DNA of 64,000 nucleotides, from positions 682,001 to 746,000 of the forward strand of contig JAHBXQ010000003.1 in assembly GCA_019636345.1 (NCBI GenBank). The letters are read 5' to 3'. Below the pieces are notes generated by a model, which was not told the origin of the DNA, did no database searches, and saw nothing but the letters and a program-made list of their open reading frames with translations. Source of the DNA: Pirellulales bacterium (GTDB lineage: Bacteria > Planctomycetota > Planctomycetia > Pirellulales > Lacipirellulaceae). The stretch's first letter is position 1, and each line of letters starts with the position of its first letter. Shown one piece after another: positions 1-7,895 of this stretch. Both the position numbers and the translations under genes were made by a program.

Positions 1-992
1 TTGACCGTCGCCAAATAGTGATACGTCGTCCGGTCGACTCCGTCGGCGATGGGATGCACGCTGCCATCGACAAATGCGAACTGAGTGACGCCCGGATGGA
101 AACTGCCGAAGGGGAGGTGATTGAACTGCACCCCCTGGTCGCGATTGATCTGCGTGTTGGGGGTGAACTCGATCACCTTGAAGGAATAGGGGGCGTTTTG
201 GAATCCGCCCAGGTACCAGGGGCGGACGTTTCCCGGCGCCTCGGCCCATTGTCCGGTCGCGGCGATCAAGTCGCGATGGACGAACTCGCCGATGAGCAGC
301 GAATTGCTCTGGCCGTCGGTGATCTCGGCCGCTTTCACGCGGCGGCCCTTGAATTGCAGCGTCGTCGTCGGGGCGCCGCGCGAGCCGGTCGTCGTCACCG
401 CGACCTCGTCCGCCTGGAAGGCGCCGTTCTTGGGGACTTTGCCGAAGCCGGAATTTACGGCCAAGTTCGGGTCCGAAAGGTCCAGCCCGTCGAGCAAGGC
501 CCCGCCGACGCCGTTGTAGGTCACGAGCGCCCCGTTTTCGTACCCGTTGACCCGGCCGAAGATCACGCGCTCGTCGATCCAACTGGGGCAGATGTACGAG
601 TCGATCACGTGGTTGACGGCCGGTTCGTTGTCCCAGGGATTGCCGCTGTAAGCGAAGTTGATCTGATCGTAGACCGTCTTCTGCTCCATGCTCGGCAGCA
701 TCTCGGTGAAGAGGTGCTCCTTGTTGAAGTTGGCGGTCGCGCGCCCGGTGGCGCCCGCGTAGCCCATCGGCAGGAAGCCGCCGCTGGACGAGATGTAGTT
801 CTGGACCGCCAGTCCCTGCTGCTTGAGGTTGTTCGAGCATTGGATCCGCCGGGCCGCCTCGCGCGCCGACTGCACTGCGGGCAAGAGCAGCGCCACGAGC
901 ACGCCGATGATCGCAATCACGACCAGCAACTCGACCAGCGTGAACGCTCGCTGTGAGGGCCGGAGGGGGGGCGTAGTGCATCCTTTCGACAT
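1..992 (-). CDS. DUF1559 pseudopilin-like protein (3' end outside window)
   Basis: The minus-strand reading frame opens with MSKGCTTPPLRPSQRAFTLV and continues into a prepilin-type hydrophobic segment, [20 protein letters not shown], followed by an SAREAARR-type segment. This is the class III/type II pseudopilin N-terminus found on planctomycete DUF1559 proteins. The body has the family's later blocks: an IGEFVHRD stretch, and near the window edge FGSFHPGVTQFAFVDGSV, which is the usual H-x-G...DGSV C-terminal motif. A GAGGA ribosome-binding site lies 7-8 bases before the ATG at 992. About 330 codons are present and only a short C-terminal tail is missing. Function is unknown; a role as a secreted or pilus-like surface protein follows from the family only. 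Confidence 0.9.
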   Translation of the reverse strand, partial: MSKGCTTPPLRPSQRAFTLVELLVVIAIIGVLVALLLPAVQSAREAARRIQCSNNLKQQGLAVQNYISSSGGFLPMGYAGATGRATANFNKEHLFTEMLPSMEQKTVYDQINFAYSGNPWDNEPAVNHVIDSYICPSWIDERVIFGRVNGYENGALVTYNGVGGALLDGLDLSDPNLAVNSGFGKVPKNGAFQADEVAVTTTGSRGAPTTTLQFKGRRVKAAEITDGQSNSLLIGEFVHRDLIAATGQWAEAPGNVRPWYLGGFQNAPYSFKVIEFTPNTQINRDQGVQFNHLPFGSFHPGVTQFAFVDGSVHPIADGVDRTTYHYLATV

Positions 993-1055
993 GGCAAGTC
1001 CTCGCGGTATAGGGTACGGACGAAAGGGACCAAGACGCCGGCTCCGGCCGATGGG

Positions 1056-2546
1056 TCAGCCGCGGCGGCGGCGCTGACGCCACGCCAGGCCGCAACAAGC
1101 CGCCGCGACGAGCGCGGCCGACGTCGGCTCGGGGACGGCCCCGATTGCGGTTGCGGCCGCCGGGGACGTGCCGTACTGGATCTGCCAGACCGCCAGATCG
1201 GCCTCGTCGACGTTGCGGTCGCCGTTGGCGTCGCCGTCAATCCGGTCCGCCGTGCCGTCGGTCACCGGAAAATTGCGTTGCCACGTGAGGAAGTCGGCGC
1301 CGTCGACGCCGTTCTCGCCGTCGAAGTCGGCGTTGTCGATCACGACGGGATCGAGCGTCAGCTCAAACGCCTGGATGCCGTTGTTGGTGCTCAGGGCGTA
1401 GATGACGACCTTGTTGCCGTCGATGGCGCCGAACTTGACGCTGCCGGTGCCGTTGATGTTGGCGTTTTGGTAGATCCCCTCGGGAAAGACGCTTCCCTCG
1501 GCGATCTTCATTTCGGCCACCGAGGCGGTCGGATCGGAGATGTCGTAGACGAAAATCCGCGCCCGATTTGCGCTAGGATTGCCAGGTTCGAGTGCGTTGC
1601 CAGCGCTCGCTTCGAGCGTGACCAAGAGCGGTCGACCGTCGACGACGGCAAAATCGAGCGGGCGAAGCGAGGCGCCGTCCGAGCCGATGCTGGCGGCGAG
1701 CGTCCCCGTGCCGCCGGTGAAATCGACCATCCGGGCGAAGGTCGATTGTTTGCCGATGACGGTGTCGGCGTCGGTGAAGGTGATGCCCAACCGGAAGTCG
1801 CCCGCATCGGGAGGCGTGCCGGCGACCTCGACGTGAGTTGCCGAGAAGCTCGCGCCCATGTCGCTGGTGGTGAACACCGCGAAGCTGTTGTTGCCAGGCA
1901 CGCTGGGATTGTTGCCGTAGCCCGCCGCGAGTCGGGTGTCGTTGCCGCTGCCGATCGCGTCGAGCGTGTCGCCGAGTCGGGCTCCGGCGAGCGGGGCCCC
2001 CGAGTAGACGAGCGTCGGGTTCGTCAGCAACTGGTCCTCGCTCGCCCAGCGGTAGATCTTGAACGGCGACGTGGTGGCGTTGGTCGTCAGGTTCGCCATG
2101 TAAATCGCGCCGTCGTCGGCCACGGCGATCATGTTGCGGTCGAAGGTCCCGCCGGTGACGATCGTGTTGTCGAAGTCCATGAAGCCAAGATCGACCCCTG
2201 TCGTCCCGTCGAGGATGCGAAGCCCGTGATCCGTGCTGTCGGGGGCGGTCCCGCCGACTCGGCTCAGGAACAGCAAGTTGCCTGTGGCGGGGTTGTAGGC
2301 CATTCCGCGCTCAAGGTTCGTATCGCTTCCCAGGTACTTGTAGAACCCGCTCTCGTTGGCGGTCCCTGCGGCGTCCCCGGGCAGGACTTCTCCCGGGGCG
2401 CGGTCGCCGTCGCCGGGAACGTCGCCGACGCCGAACGAGAGCAGCGGAGCAAGCGTGGCGGCCGGGGCGGAATCTGAGGTCGCAATCGCGATCGTCATCG
2501 CGACGCACGACGGCAACAGGGCTAGATGCGAAACGAGACGCCGCAT
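1056..2546 (-). CDS. Secreted dockerin/PEP-CTERM protein, paralogue of the next gene
   Basis: The 496-residue product starts with a signal peptide (hydrophobic stretch to about residue 30). A long region rich in beta-strand-like repeats follows, with phrases such as LERGMAYNPATGNLLFLSR that suggest a beta-propeller-like fold. About residues 405-465 form a dockerin-like pair of calcium-loop repeats (DFDGENGVDGADFLTWQRN, then DGDANGDRNVDEADLAVWQ). The C-terminus is a PEP-CTERM signal: VPEPTS, a hydrophobic segment, then a basic tail. The protein should be exported and processed by an exosortase. It closely resembles the product of 2785-3915 over the propeller part, but that paralogue lacks the dockerin. 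The biological role is unknown. Confidence 0.88.
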   Translation of the reverse strand: MRRLVSHLALLPSCVAMTIAIATSDSAPAATLAPLLSFGVGDVPGDGDRAPGEVLPGDAAGTANESGFYKYLGSDTNLERGMAYNPATGNLLFLSRVGGTAPDSTDHGLRILDGTTGVDLGFMDFDNTIVTGGTFDRNMIAVADDGAIYMANLTTNATTSPFKIYRWASEDQLLTNPTLVYSGAPLAGARLGDTLDAIGSGNDTRLAAGYGNNPSVPGNNSFAVFTTSDMGASFSATHVEVAGTPPDAGDFRLGITFTDADTVIGKQSTFARMVDFTGGTGTLAASIGSDGASLRPLDFAVVDGRPLLVTLEASAGNALEPGNPSANRARIFVYDISDPTASVAEMKIAEGSVFPEGIYQNANINGTGSVKFGAIDGNKVVIYALSTNNGIQAFELTLDPVVIDNADFDGENGVDGADFLTWQRNFPVTDGTADRIDGDANGDRNVDEADLAVWQIQYGTSPAAATAIGAVPEPTSAALVAAACCGLAWRQRRRRG

Positions 2547-2714
2547 GGCGGGGTTCTCCCAAAGTTGCGAAGTGAGCGCTCGCCGCGGACGAGAACCCGG
2601 CGAACGGAAAGGATTCGTGCCGACGACTGACGACCAACTGCCCCGAGAACGAGGTCGTCCGCTGTCGAGCGATTGCGGTTCAGTCGATGCCGACGGTCGA
2701 CCTTGCGGTAGCTC

Positions 2715-2759
2715 GCCGTTTTCCCCGGCCGACAGGTCTCTGCCGGCCGGGGAAACGGC
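2715..2759 (-). terminator. Long hairpin between two paralogous genes
   Basis: Left arm 2715-2735 (GCCGTTTTCCCCGGCCGACAG) and right arm 2740-2759 form an almost perfect stem with a 4-base loop. It lies 26-70 bases downstream of the minus-strand gene ending at 2785 and before the start of the next gene. No long U-tract follows on the minus strand, so it is a likely but not classical terminator. Confidence 0.6.
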
Positions 2760-2784
2760 TCGATGCGTCTCTCCCAGGGAGCCC

Positions 2785-3915
2785 TTAGGCCGTCCGCCGG
2801 CGGAGCCCGACGACCGCCGCAGCGGCGACCAGCGCCAAGCCGACGGCGCCCGGTTCGGGCACCTGGAACGTGAAGGCCTGAATGCCCATGTTCGTGCTCA
2901 TGGCGTACAGCGTGGCTGTGTCGCCGCTGATGGCGCCCCAAGCCACGGCGCCGGCGGCGTTGCCGTTGGCGGTCAACGGTCCCGAGGTGGCGTTCGCGAA
3001 TCCCAGCAGCACGGGCGATCCGGGGTTCGTGACGTTGAACACCTCGACCCGCGCGCTGTTGGTGTCAATCACGGCCAGGACGGGGACGCCGCCGACGACG
3101 GCGTAATCGAGCGGTCTTTGGGCGATCCCCAGCGGGATCGTGTCGGTGACCGTGGCGCTTGCGCCGAAGTCAGTGACGCGGGCGCTGGCGCCCTGGTTGC
3201 CGATCAGCGTGTCGGAGTCGACGAAGGTGAGCCCCAGGCGATAGTCGTTGCTGGTCGTAAGAGTCCCCGGAACGGACGTGTACGCCTGCGCGGCGAAGGC
3301 CAAGCCGTCGTTCGTGGACAGCACGGCGAAGTTGCTGGCAGCGACGTTGTTGGTGCCGGCGGCGGCGATCTTGGTGCTTGAGCCCGCCCCGATGGCCGCA
3401 AAGGAATCGCCGGTGCGGGCCAGTCCCGTCAGGCCGTCGTAGGCGACCGTGTACCCCGCCGCCCCTTCGCTGGCCCAGCGGTAAACTTTGAAGTTGCTGT
3501 TCGCGGCCGTGGAGAGGTTGCCGACGTAGATCGCACCGTCGGAACCGACGTCGACCATGTTGATGGCGAACGTCCCCCCGGACGGGGGCGTCCCGGTTTG
3601 CTCGACTCGGCCGACGTCGTCGCCGGTCGTGCCGTCGAGCACGCGGATGCCTTGTCCCGCGGAGCTGCGACTGACGAGGATGAGATTGTTGGTGATGGGA
3701 TTGTAGGCCAATCCCCGTTCCAGATTGCCGTTGCGCAGATACAAATAACCCGAGCCGTCGGCGGTTGCGGCCGAGTCGCCGGCGAGGACTTCGCTCGGGG
3801 CGCGCCAGCCGTCGCCGCCGCCGAAGCTTGTCAGCGGCGTCAATGTCGCCGCCTGGGCCGTAAGGCTCGTCGCGGCAATCGCCGCCGCGAGGCCTGATCG
3901 TAGGGTCCAATTCAT
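2785..3915 (-). CDS. Secreted PEP-CTERM protein without dockerin
   Basis: The 376-residue product has a signal peptide (MNWTLRSGLAAAIAATSLTAQAA). Its body parallels the protein at 1056-2546: TPLTSFGGGDGWRAPSEVLAGD matches the paralogue's LSFGVGDVPGDGDRAPGEVLPGD, and LERGLAYNPITNNLILVSR matches LERGMAYNPATGNLLFLSR. It ends in VPEPGAVGLALVAAAAVVG plus LRRRTA, a standard PEP-CTERM sorting signal. Unlike its neighbour it goes straight from the propeller-like part to the anchor, with no dockerin repeats. Both genes point the same way with a hairpin between them, so they are probably separate transcripts. Function unknown. Confidence 0.88.
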   Translation of the reverse strand: MNWTLRSGLAAAIAATSLTAQAATLTPLTSFGGGDGWRAPSEVLAGDSAATADGSGYLYLRNGNLERGLAYNPITNNLILVSRSSAGQGIRVLDGTTGDDVGRVEQTGTPPSGGTFAINMVDVGSDGAIYVGNLSTAANSNFKVYRWASEGAAGYTVAYDGLTGLARTGDSFAAIGAGSSTKIAAAGTNNVAASNFAVLSTNDGLAFAAQAYTSVPGTLTTSNDYRLGLTFVDSDTLIGNQGASARVTDFGASATVTDTIPLGIAQRPLDYAVVGGVPVLAVIDTNSARVEVFNVTNPGSPVLLGFANATSGPLTANGNAAGAVAWGAISGDTATLYAMSTNMGIQAFTFQVPEPGAVGLALVAAAAVVGLRRRTA

Positions 3916-4529
3916 GAGGTCGTCTCCCGTTGCTAGAACACTCGGTCACACAGGATGAGATAAGTCGCGAAGGCCCTGCCCCCGCGGCGGAATGTGCCTT
4001 GGCCAAGCCGGTCCGCACGGCCCCGATCCGTGCGGGCGACTTGGGCTTGAGCGATGCGCGCGAGCGGCAGTCGCGGCCCTTGGCACATGGCCCTAGTTCC
4101 GATCCTACCGAGCCGAATCGCAAAATGCCCCAAGAAATAGCGCGTAATTTTCCACTGAATGCGCACGGCTTCTGCCAGAGCTGGGCTGAGCATTCCCGCC
4201 GGCGGTCTACAGCGAGCTGAGGCTGCTGCAACGGAGCGAGAACCGCGGGGCGAACCCGGCTTCGATTGCGGCCCGCTCGTCAGGGAGAATCAGAGTCAGC
4301 CAGAGTGTTAGCCAGTGCGCATGGGCGTGAAAAAACGCCGCATAATAAGTTGCGCGACTTTTGCGCGGGTTACTTAGGATGAAGAGACGGACCGGTCGTC
4401 TCGCATCGTCTAGCAGACCGCGACCTGGGGAGCATGGTCGCCCCAGGGGACCGCGCCAGTCGAGCCGTGCGAGCGGACGTGCCGCGCGGAACACCGATCT
4501 CTTCGTTTCTCCCTGTGCAGGTGCAAGCT
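3916..4529. other. Gene-free divergent promoter region
   Basis: These 614 bases separate two divergent genes for secreted proteins. I find no convincing small gene. The stretch is less GC-rich than its surroundings around 4270-4380. It contains TGCGCA at 4160-4165 and 4316-4321 and two TTGCGCG relatives at 4350-4367, which fit a motif recurring upstream of many genes in the window. Confidence 0.5.
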
Positions 4530-5855
4530 ATGAATTCGCGACTTCGAATCGTCGCCGCCCTAGCGGCAGTTATCGCGTTGGCCGGCCAAGCCGCGGCTCA
4601 GATCATTGTCGACGAGAATTTCGACGGCTACGCCGACAACGACGCATTCCGAGCGGTGTGGGTCCCCACGGTCGGCAACGGCACTGCGGCTGCCGATCCG
4701 GCAAACAATGACGCTGGCGTTCTTGACGACGGCACGCTCAATCCGGGTGTCGTCACTTCGGGCAAGGTCGTCGACCACATCGGCGTCTTCGCCGGCGGGA
4801 CGATGGTCAACCAGTACGGAGGCGTCATCAATCAAGGATTGGGATTGAATCCCGCGTTCAACGCCGTTCCGTCAGCCACGAAAAGCGTGTTTGTCAGCGT
4901 CGACCTATACGACTCGGGGGGCGGCAACGAACGGATGACGCTGGGGTTGCGTCACATTTCTGTCGCCGGAGAGACGATCACGACGACCAACCTTCTGGAA
5001 ATGGGGCTCTACAACTCGAACTCCGGCGATCCGACCGTCGTCGGGGTGACGAACCCGCCGGGGAACGCGGCGGCTGGTTCCCCCGGCTTCTACAATGGCC
5101 GGGGTTACGGGGCGCGTCTGAACCTTTACGGCGCGATTTCCAGTCCGTTGGTGGTGACGCCTGACTGGCAGTATTTCCGCACGGACGGCGAGACTTGGGG
5201 GTTGCAGGACACCGACCTGGGATTCGACATCGGGCTGGAAAGCACGACCGATACGAACGATTACGTCTCCATCGGCGACATTGGCGCCGGCTGGCATACG
5301 TACTCGGCGACGATCACGCCCACCCATGTGACCTTTGAGATCGACCTGTGGCGCGACGGGTTGCGCAACACGTCGCGAACTCCCGACTCGGAAACTGGAA
5401 TCCGGCCTGGCGAACCCGATTTGCCTGACGCCCGGATGGTCTTCCCCATCGCCACGCTTCCTCAAGGGTTCAACAGCCTGCGGATCGGCGGACCCTCCGG
5501 CCTCAGTTCGGCGGGCGCCGGCGTCACGCTGTTCGACAATATCCGGCTGGAGATGATCGACGTGGTTCAGCAGCCGCTCAACGCCGACTTCGATACAAGC
5601 ATGCTCGTCGACGGGTCTGACTTCCTGACTTGGCAGCGCAACTACCCGGTGACCGACGGCACGGCGGTCCGGATTGACGGCGACGCCAACGAAGACGGCA
5701 ACGTGAACGCCGCGGACCTCGACGCTTGGAAGCTGCAGTACGGCACGAACCCCAACGCTGCGGTCGCCGTCGCTGCGGTCCCCGAGCCGGCGTCGCTGCT
5801 GCTGGCGGCCTTGGCCGGGTTGGCCGGGTGCGCCTGCCGGCGTCGCGCCGCCTGA
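4530..5855 (+). CDS. Secreted dockerin/PEP-CTERM protein
   Basis: The ATG at 4530 is chosen because it gives a clean signal peptide (MNSRLRIVAALAAVIALAGQ, then AAAQ) and is preceded by AGGTG at 4519-4523. An upstream in-frame start at 4434 would add an unlikely arginine-rich leader. The mature part begins IIVDENFDGYADNDAFRAVW, a motif seen on planctomycete beta-sandwich proteins, possibly carbohydrate-binding. Around residues 355-420 are two dockerin-like loops (DFDTSMLVDGSDFLTWQRN and DGDANEDGNVNAADLDAWK), and VPEPASLLLAALAGLAG plus a basic end is the exosortase sorting signal. The product is 441 residues. Function is unknown; a cell-surface protein is likely. Confidence 0.87.
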   Translation: MNSRLRIVAALAAVIALAGQAAAQIIVDENFDGYADNDAFRAVWVPTVGNGTAAADPANNDAGVLDDGTLNPGVVTSGKVVDHIGVFAGGTMVNQYGGVINQGLGLNPAFNAVPSATKSVFVSVDLYDSGGGNERMTLGLRHISVAGETITTTNLLEMGLYNSNSGDPTVVGVTNPPGNAAAGSPGFYNGRGYGARLNLYGAISSPLVVTPDWQYFRTDGETWGLQDTDLGFDIGLESTTDTNDYVSIGDIGAGWHTYSATITPTHVTFEIDLWRDGLRNTSRTPDSETGIRPGEPDLPDARMVFPIATLPQGFNSLRIGGPSGLSSAGAGVTLFDNIRLEMIDVVQQPLNADFDTSMLVDGSDFLTWQRNYPVTDGTAVRIDGDANEDGNVNAADLDAWKLQYGTNPNAAVAVAAVPEPASLLLAALAGLAGCACRRRAA

Positions 5856-6296
5856 GACGGGACCGCGCACTGGTCGCCGTCGATTCGGCTCGCGCCTTCC
5901 GGCAACTCTTGAACTGACGTGCTTCCGGGCCGTCGAGCTGGCCGAGATTTGTCATTCTCGTGCGAGCCCGACGACCGGCTGCCGTTCGCCCGCACCGTGG
6001 CCGCGGGGGCAACGCCGCGGTGCGGGCTTTTTTTGCGCCTGTGTCCAGCCGCTTGCGAGCGCAATCCGGCGCTAGCTTCGCGCTGCCGTCCCCGCGACCT
6101 CGTTGCGCGGAGACGGCAATCGTTGTCGAGGAGCGTGCGCTGGTGCGCGAAATACAGAGTACCCTGCGCACAAACTTTGTTGTTCAATTCCCCTTGGTTT
6201 CTAGAATGGAAGTACGGACGAAGTCCGCCTGCGGGGCTTCTGCCGTCTCCTCGTCCCTTGATTGGTCGGCCCCACGATCGCTTGCGAGAACTGAGC
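5856..6296. other. Intergenic region with terminator and leader of a DUF1559 gene
   Basis: These 441 bases hold the terminator at 5988-6034 and the upstream region of the pseudopilin-like gene at 6297. TGCGCA occurs at 6165-6170 within CCTGCGCACAAA. No gene is evident; the frame open from 5919 is rich in Arg and Cys and looks non-coding before 6297. Confidence 0.5.
5988..6034 (+). terminator. Rho-independent terminator
   Basis: A 10-bp stem pairs GCCCGCACCG (5988-5997) with CGGTGCGGGC (6018-6027) and is followed directly by seven T (6028-6034). It lies 133 bases after the stop codon of the plus-strand PEP-CTERM gene and should end its transcript. Confidence 0.9.
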
Positions 6297-7391
6297 ATGT
6301 CCGTTGCCGCCACTCCCGATCGTCGCGATGAAAGGGTTCGTCGCCCGCGTCGTTCGTTCGCGTTCACCCTGGTCGAGTTGCTGGTCGTGATCGCGATCAT
6401 CGGCGTCTTGGTGGCGCTGCTGTTGCCGGCGATCCAAGCGGCGCGGGAAGCGGCCCGGCGCTCGCAGTGCGTCAACAATCTCAAGAACGTGGCGCTGGCG
6501 TGTTTGAACTACGAATCGGCCTTCGGCACGCTCCCCCCCGGCGGCAAGAACACGACGACGGCTCAGGCGAGCGGCTTCGGCTGGCCGGTGTATGCACTCC
6601 CGTACATCGAACAGGCGGGCATCAGCCAGCAGGCGATCTCGGTCTACACGAATCAGACGAACCCCGACGCCTACGGATCGGCGATGGACGAACTGAATAC
6701 GCTGCTGCCCGAACTGTACTTATGCCCCAGCGACCAGGAACTGAAAAACCAGCGCGAGAAGTTCGGCAACGCGAATCGTCGCGCGATGAGTTACGCGGGG
6801 GTCATGGGATCGTATTTCAGCCGCACCGGCCAATGCCCTTCGACCAAGAGCGGCAACCACTACTGCGTGACCAGCGGCTCCGCTCTGTTCGGACCGAACA
6901 ACTACGACGGGCTGCTGATCCAGGACTGGCCGGTCGATCTGCGGGAGGCGAGCGACGGGACGAGCAACACGCTGTTGATCGGCGAGCGGACCTATCAGGT
7001 ACGCGCTTGGATGATCGGCGCGTACTGGGTGACGCCGACCGATCCGCCCACGAATCCTCGCGATCCGACGAAGGTCGTGCCGTCGGGCCCGCAACCGGCG
7101 ACCGCGTTTTTCGCCTGCAAGAGCATTAGCGACAAGGCTCCGCCGAACCACAGCCCCTACAACGGCTGCTACGTCGGTCATGACAATGCGTTGGGAGATC
7201 GCCCCGAGGTCCCCGACAGCACGCCCCGCACCTTGGGCGTCAACGAGTTGCCGTTTGCAAGCTTTCATCCCGGCGGCGTCAATTTCTCGCTGGGAGACGC
7301 CAGCGTCCGATTCATCAACGACTCGGTCGACATGGTCACGTACTTGGCCCTGGGCTCGCGTAACGGCGGCGAGGTCGTCCCGATTCCATGA
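6297..7391 (+). CDS. DUF1559 pseudopilin-like protein
   Basis: Starting at the ATG at 6297, the product of 364 residues has a short basic leader (MSVAATPDRRDERVRRPRRS). The prepilin-type segment [19 protein letters not shown] follows, then [20 protein letters not shown], which identifies the family. The C-terminal family block FASFHPGGVNFSLGDASVRF is present. Its stop codon overlaps the start of the following lipoprotein gene in an ATGA, so the two are translationally coupled. A DUF1559 gene followed by a small lipoprotein is a common planctomycete pairing. The molecular role of DUF1559 proteins is not established. Confidence 0.93.
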   Translation: MSVAATPDRRDERVRRPRRSFAFTLVELLVVIAIIGVLVALLLPAIQAAREAARRSQCVNNLKNVALACLNYESAFGTLPPGGKNTTTAQASGFGWPVYALPYIEQAGISQQAISVYTNQTNPDAYGSAMDELNTLLPELYLCPSDQELKNQREKFGNANRRAMSYAGVMGSYFSRTGQCPSTKSGNHYCVTSGSALFGPNNYDGLLIQDWPVDLREASDGTSNTLLIGERTYQVRAWMIGAYWVTPTDPPTNPRDPTKVVPSGPQPATAFFACKSISDKAPPNHSPYNGCYVGHDNALGDRPEVPDSTPRTLGVNELPFASFHPGGVNFSLGDASVRFINDSVDMVTYLALGSRNGGEVVPIP

Positions 7392-7813
7392 ATCTGGCGG
7401 CTTCTCTCCATCAGGATCGTCTTGGTCGACGGCTGCTCCTCGGCGGCTCTCTGTCGGTCGCCCTGATTGCGATCGGCTGCAGTCAGCAGGAACCGGGATT
7501 GCCTGTCGCCGGGACAGTGACGTATCGCGGCAAGCCGGTTCCTAAAGCCGCGATCACCTTCTATCCCGCCAGTGGACGGCCGGTTATGGCGAGCGCGTCC
7601 GAGTCGGGGCAATACTCTTGCCGCCTCGAACCGGGCGACTACCAAGCGACCGTCGTCCTCGGCGTCCAATTGCCGCCGGGGTGGAAGGAGGGGGATCCGA
7701 TTCCGCCCCCCAGCGTGACGCTGCCGGCCAATTACTCGTCGCGGGTCCGCACTCCCCTCAAGGCGACCGTCGCCGCCGGGCAGACCGAGCCGATCGACTT
7801 CGCGCTCAAGTAA
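7388..7813 (+). CDS. Small lipoprotein with carboxypeptidase-regulatory-like domain
   Basis: The 141-residue protein has a hydrophobic signal ending in a loose lipobox (VALIAIGC, Cys about residue 31), so it is probably lipidated. The mature part, GTVTYRGKPVPKAAITFYPA and onward, is the Ig-like carboxypeptidase-regulatory fold (VxGxVtyxGkPv) common in small planctomycete lipoproteins. It overlaps the preceding DUF1559 gene by four bases (ATGA), so the two should be co-expressed and may act together at the cell surface. No catalytic residues are visible. Confidence 0.85.
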   Translation: MNLAASLHQDRLGRRLLLGGSLSVALIAIGCSQQEPGLPVAGTVTYRGKPVPKAAITFYPASGRPVMASASESGQYSCRLEPGDYQATVVLGVQLPPGWKEGDPIPPPSVTLPANYSSRVRTPLKATVAAGQTEPIDFALK

Positions 7814-7895
7814 GCCAAGCCCCTTGCCGGTTCGCCCTCGCGGCGTTGCAATGATCCCCTGCTGAACGGCCGGTCCTTCGCGGGGCAGCGACGCT

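Noticed and set aside
1278-2477. Long plus-strand open frame of about 400 codons opposite the PEP-CTERM gene
   Set aside because: It is a GC-driven antisense shadow, rich in Arg, Val and Asp, while the minus-strand frame has a signal peptide, dockerin and PEP-CTERM.
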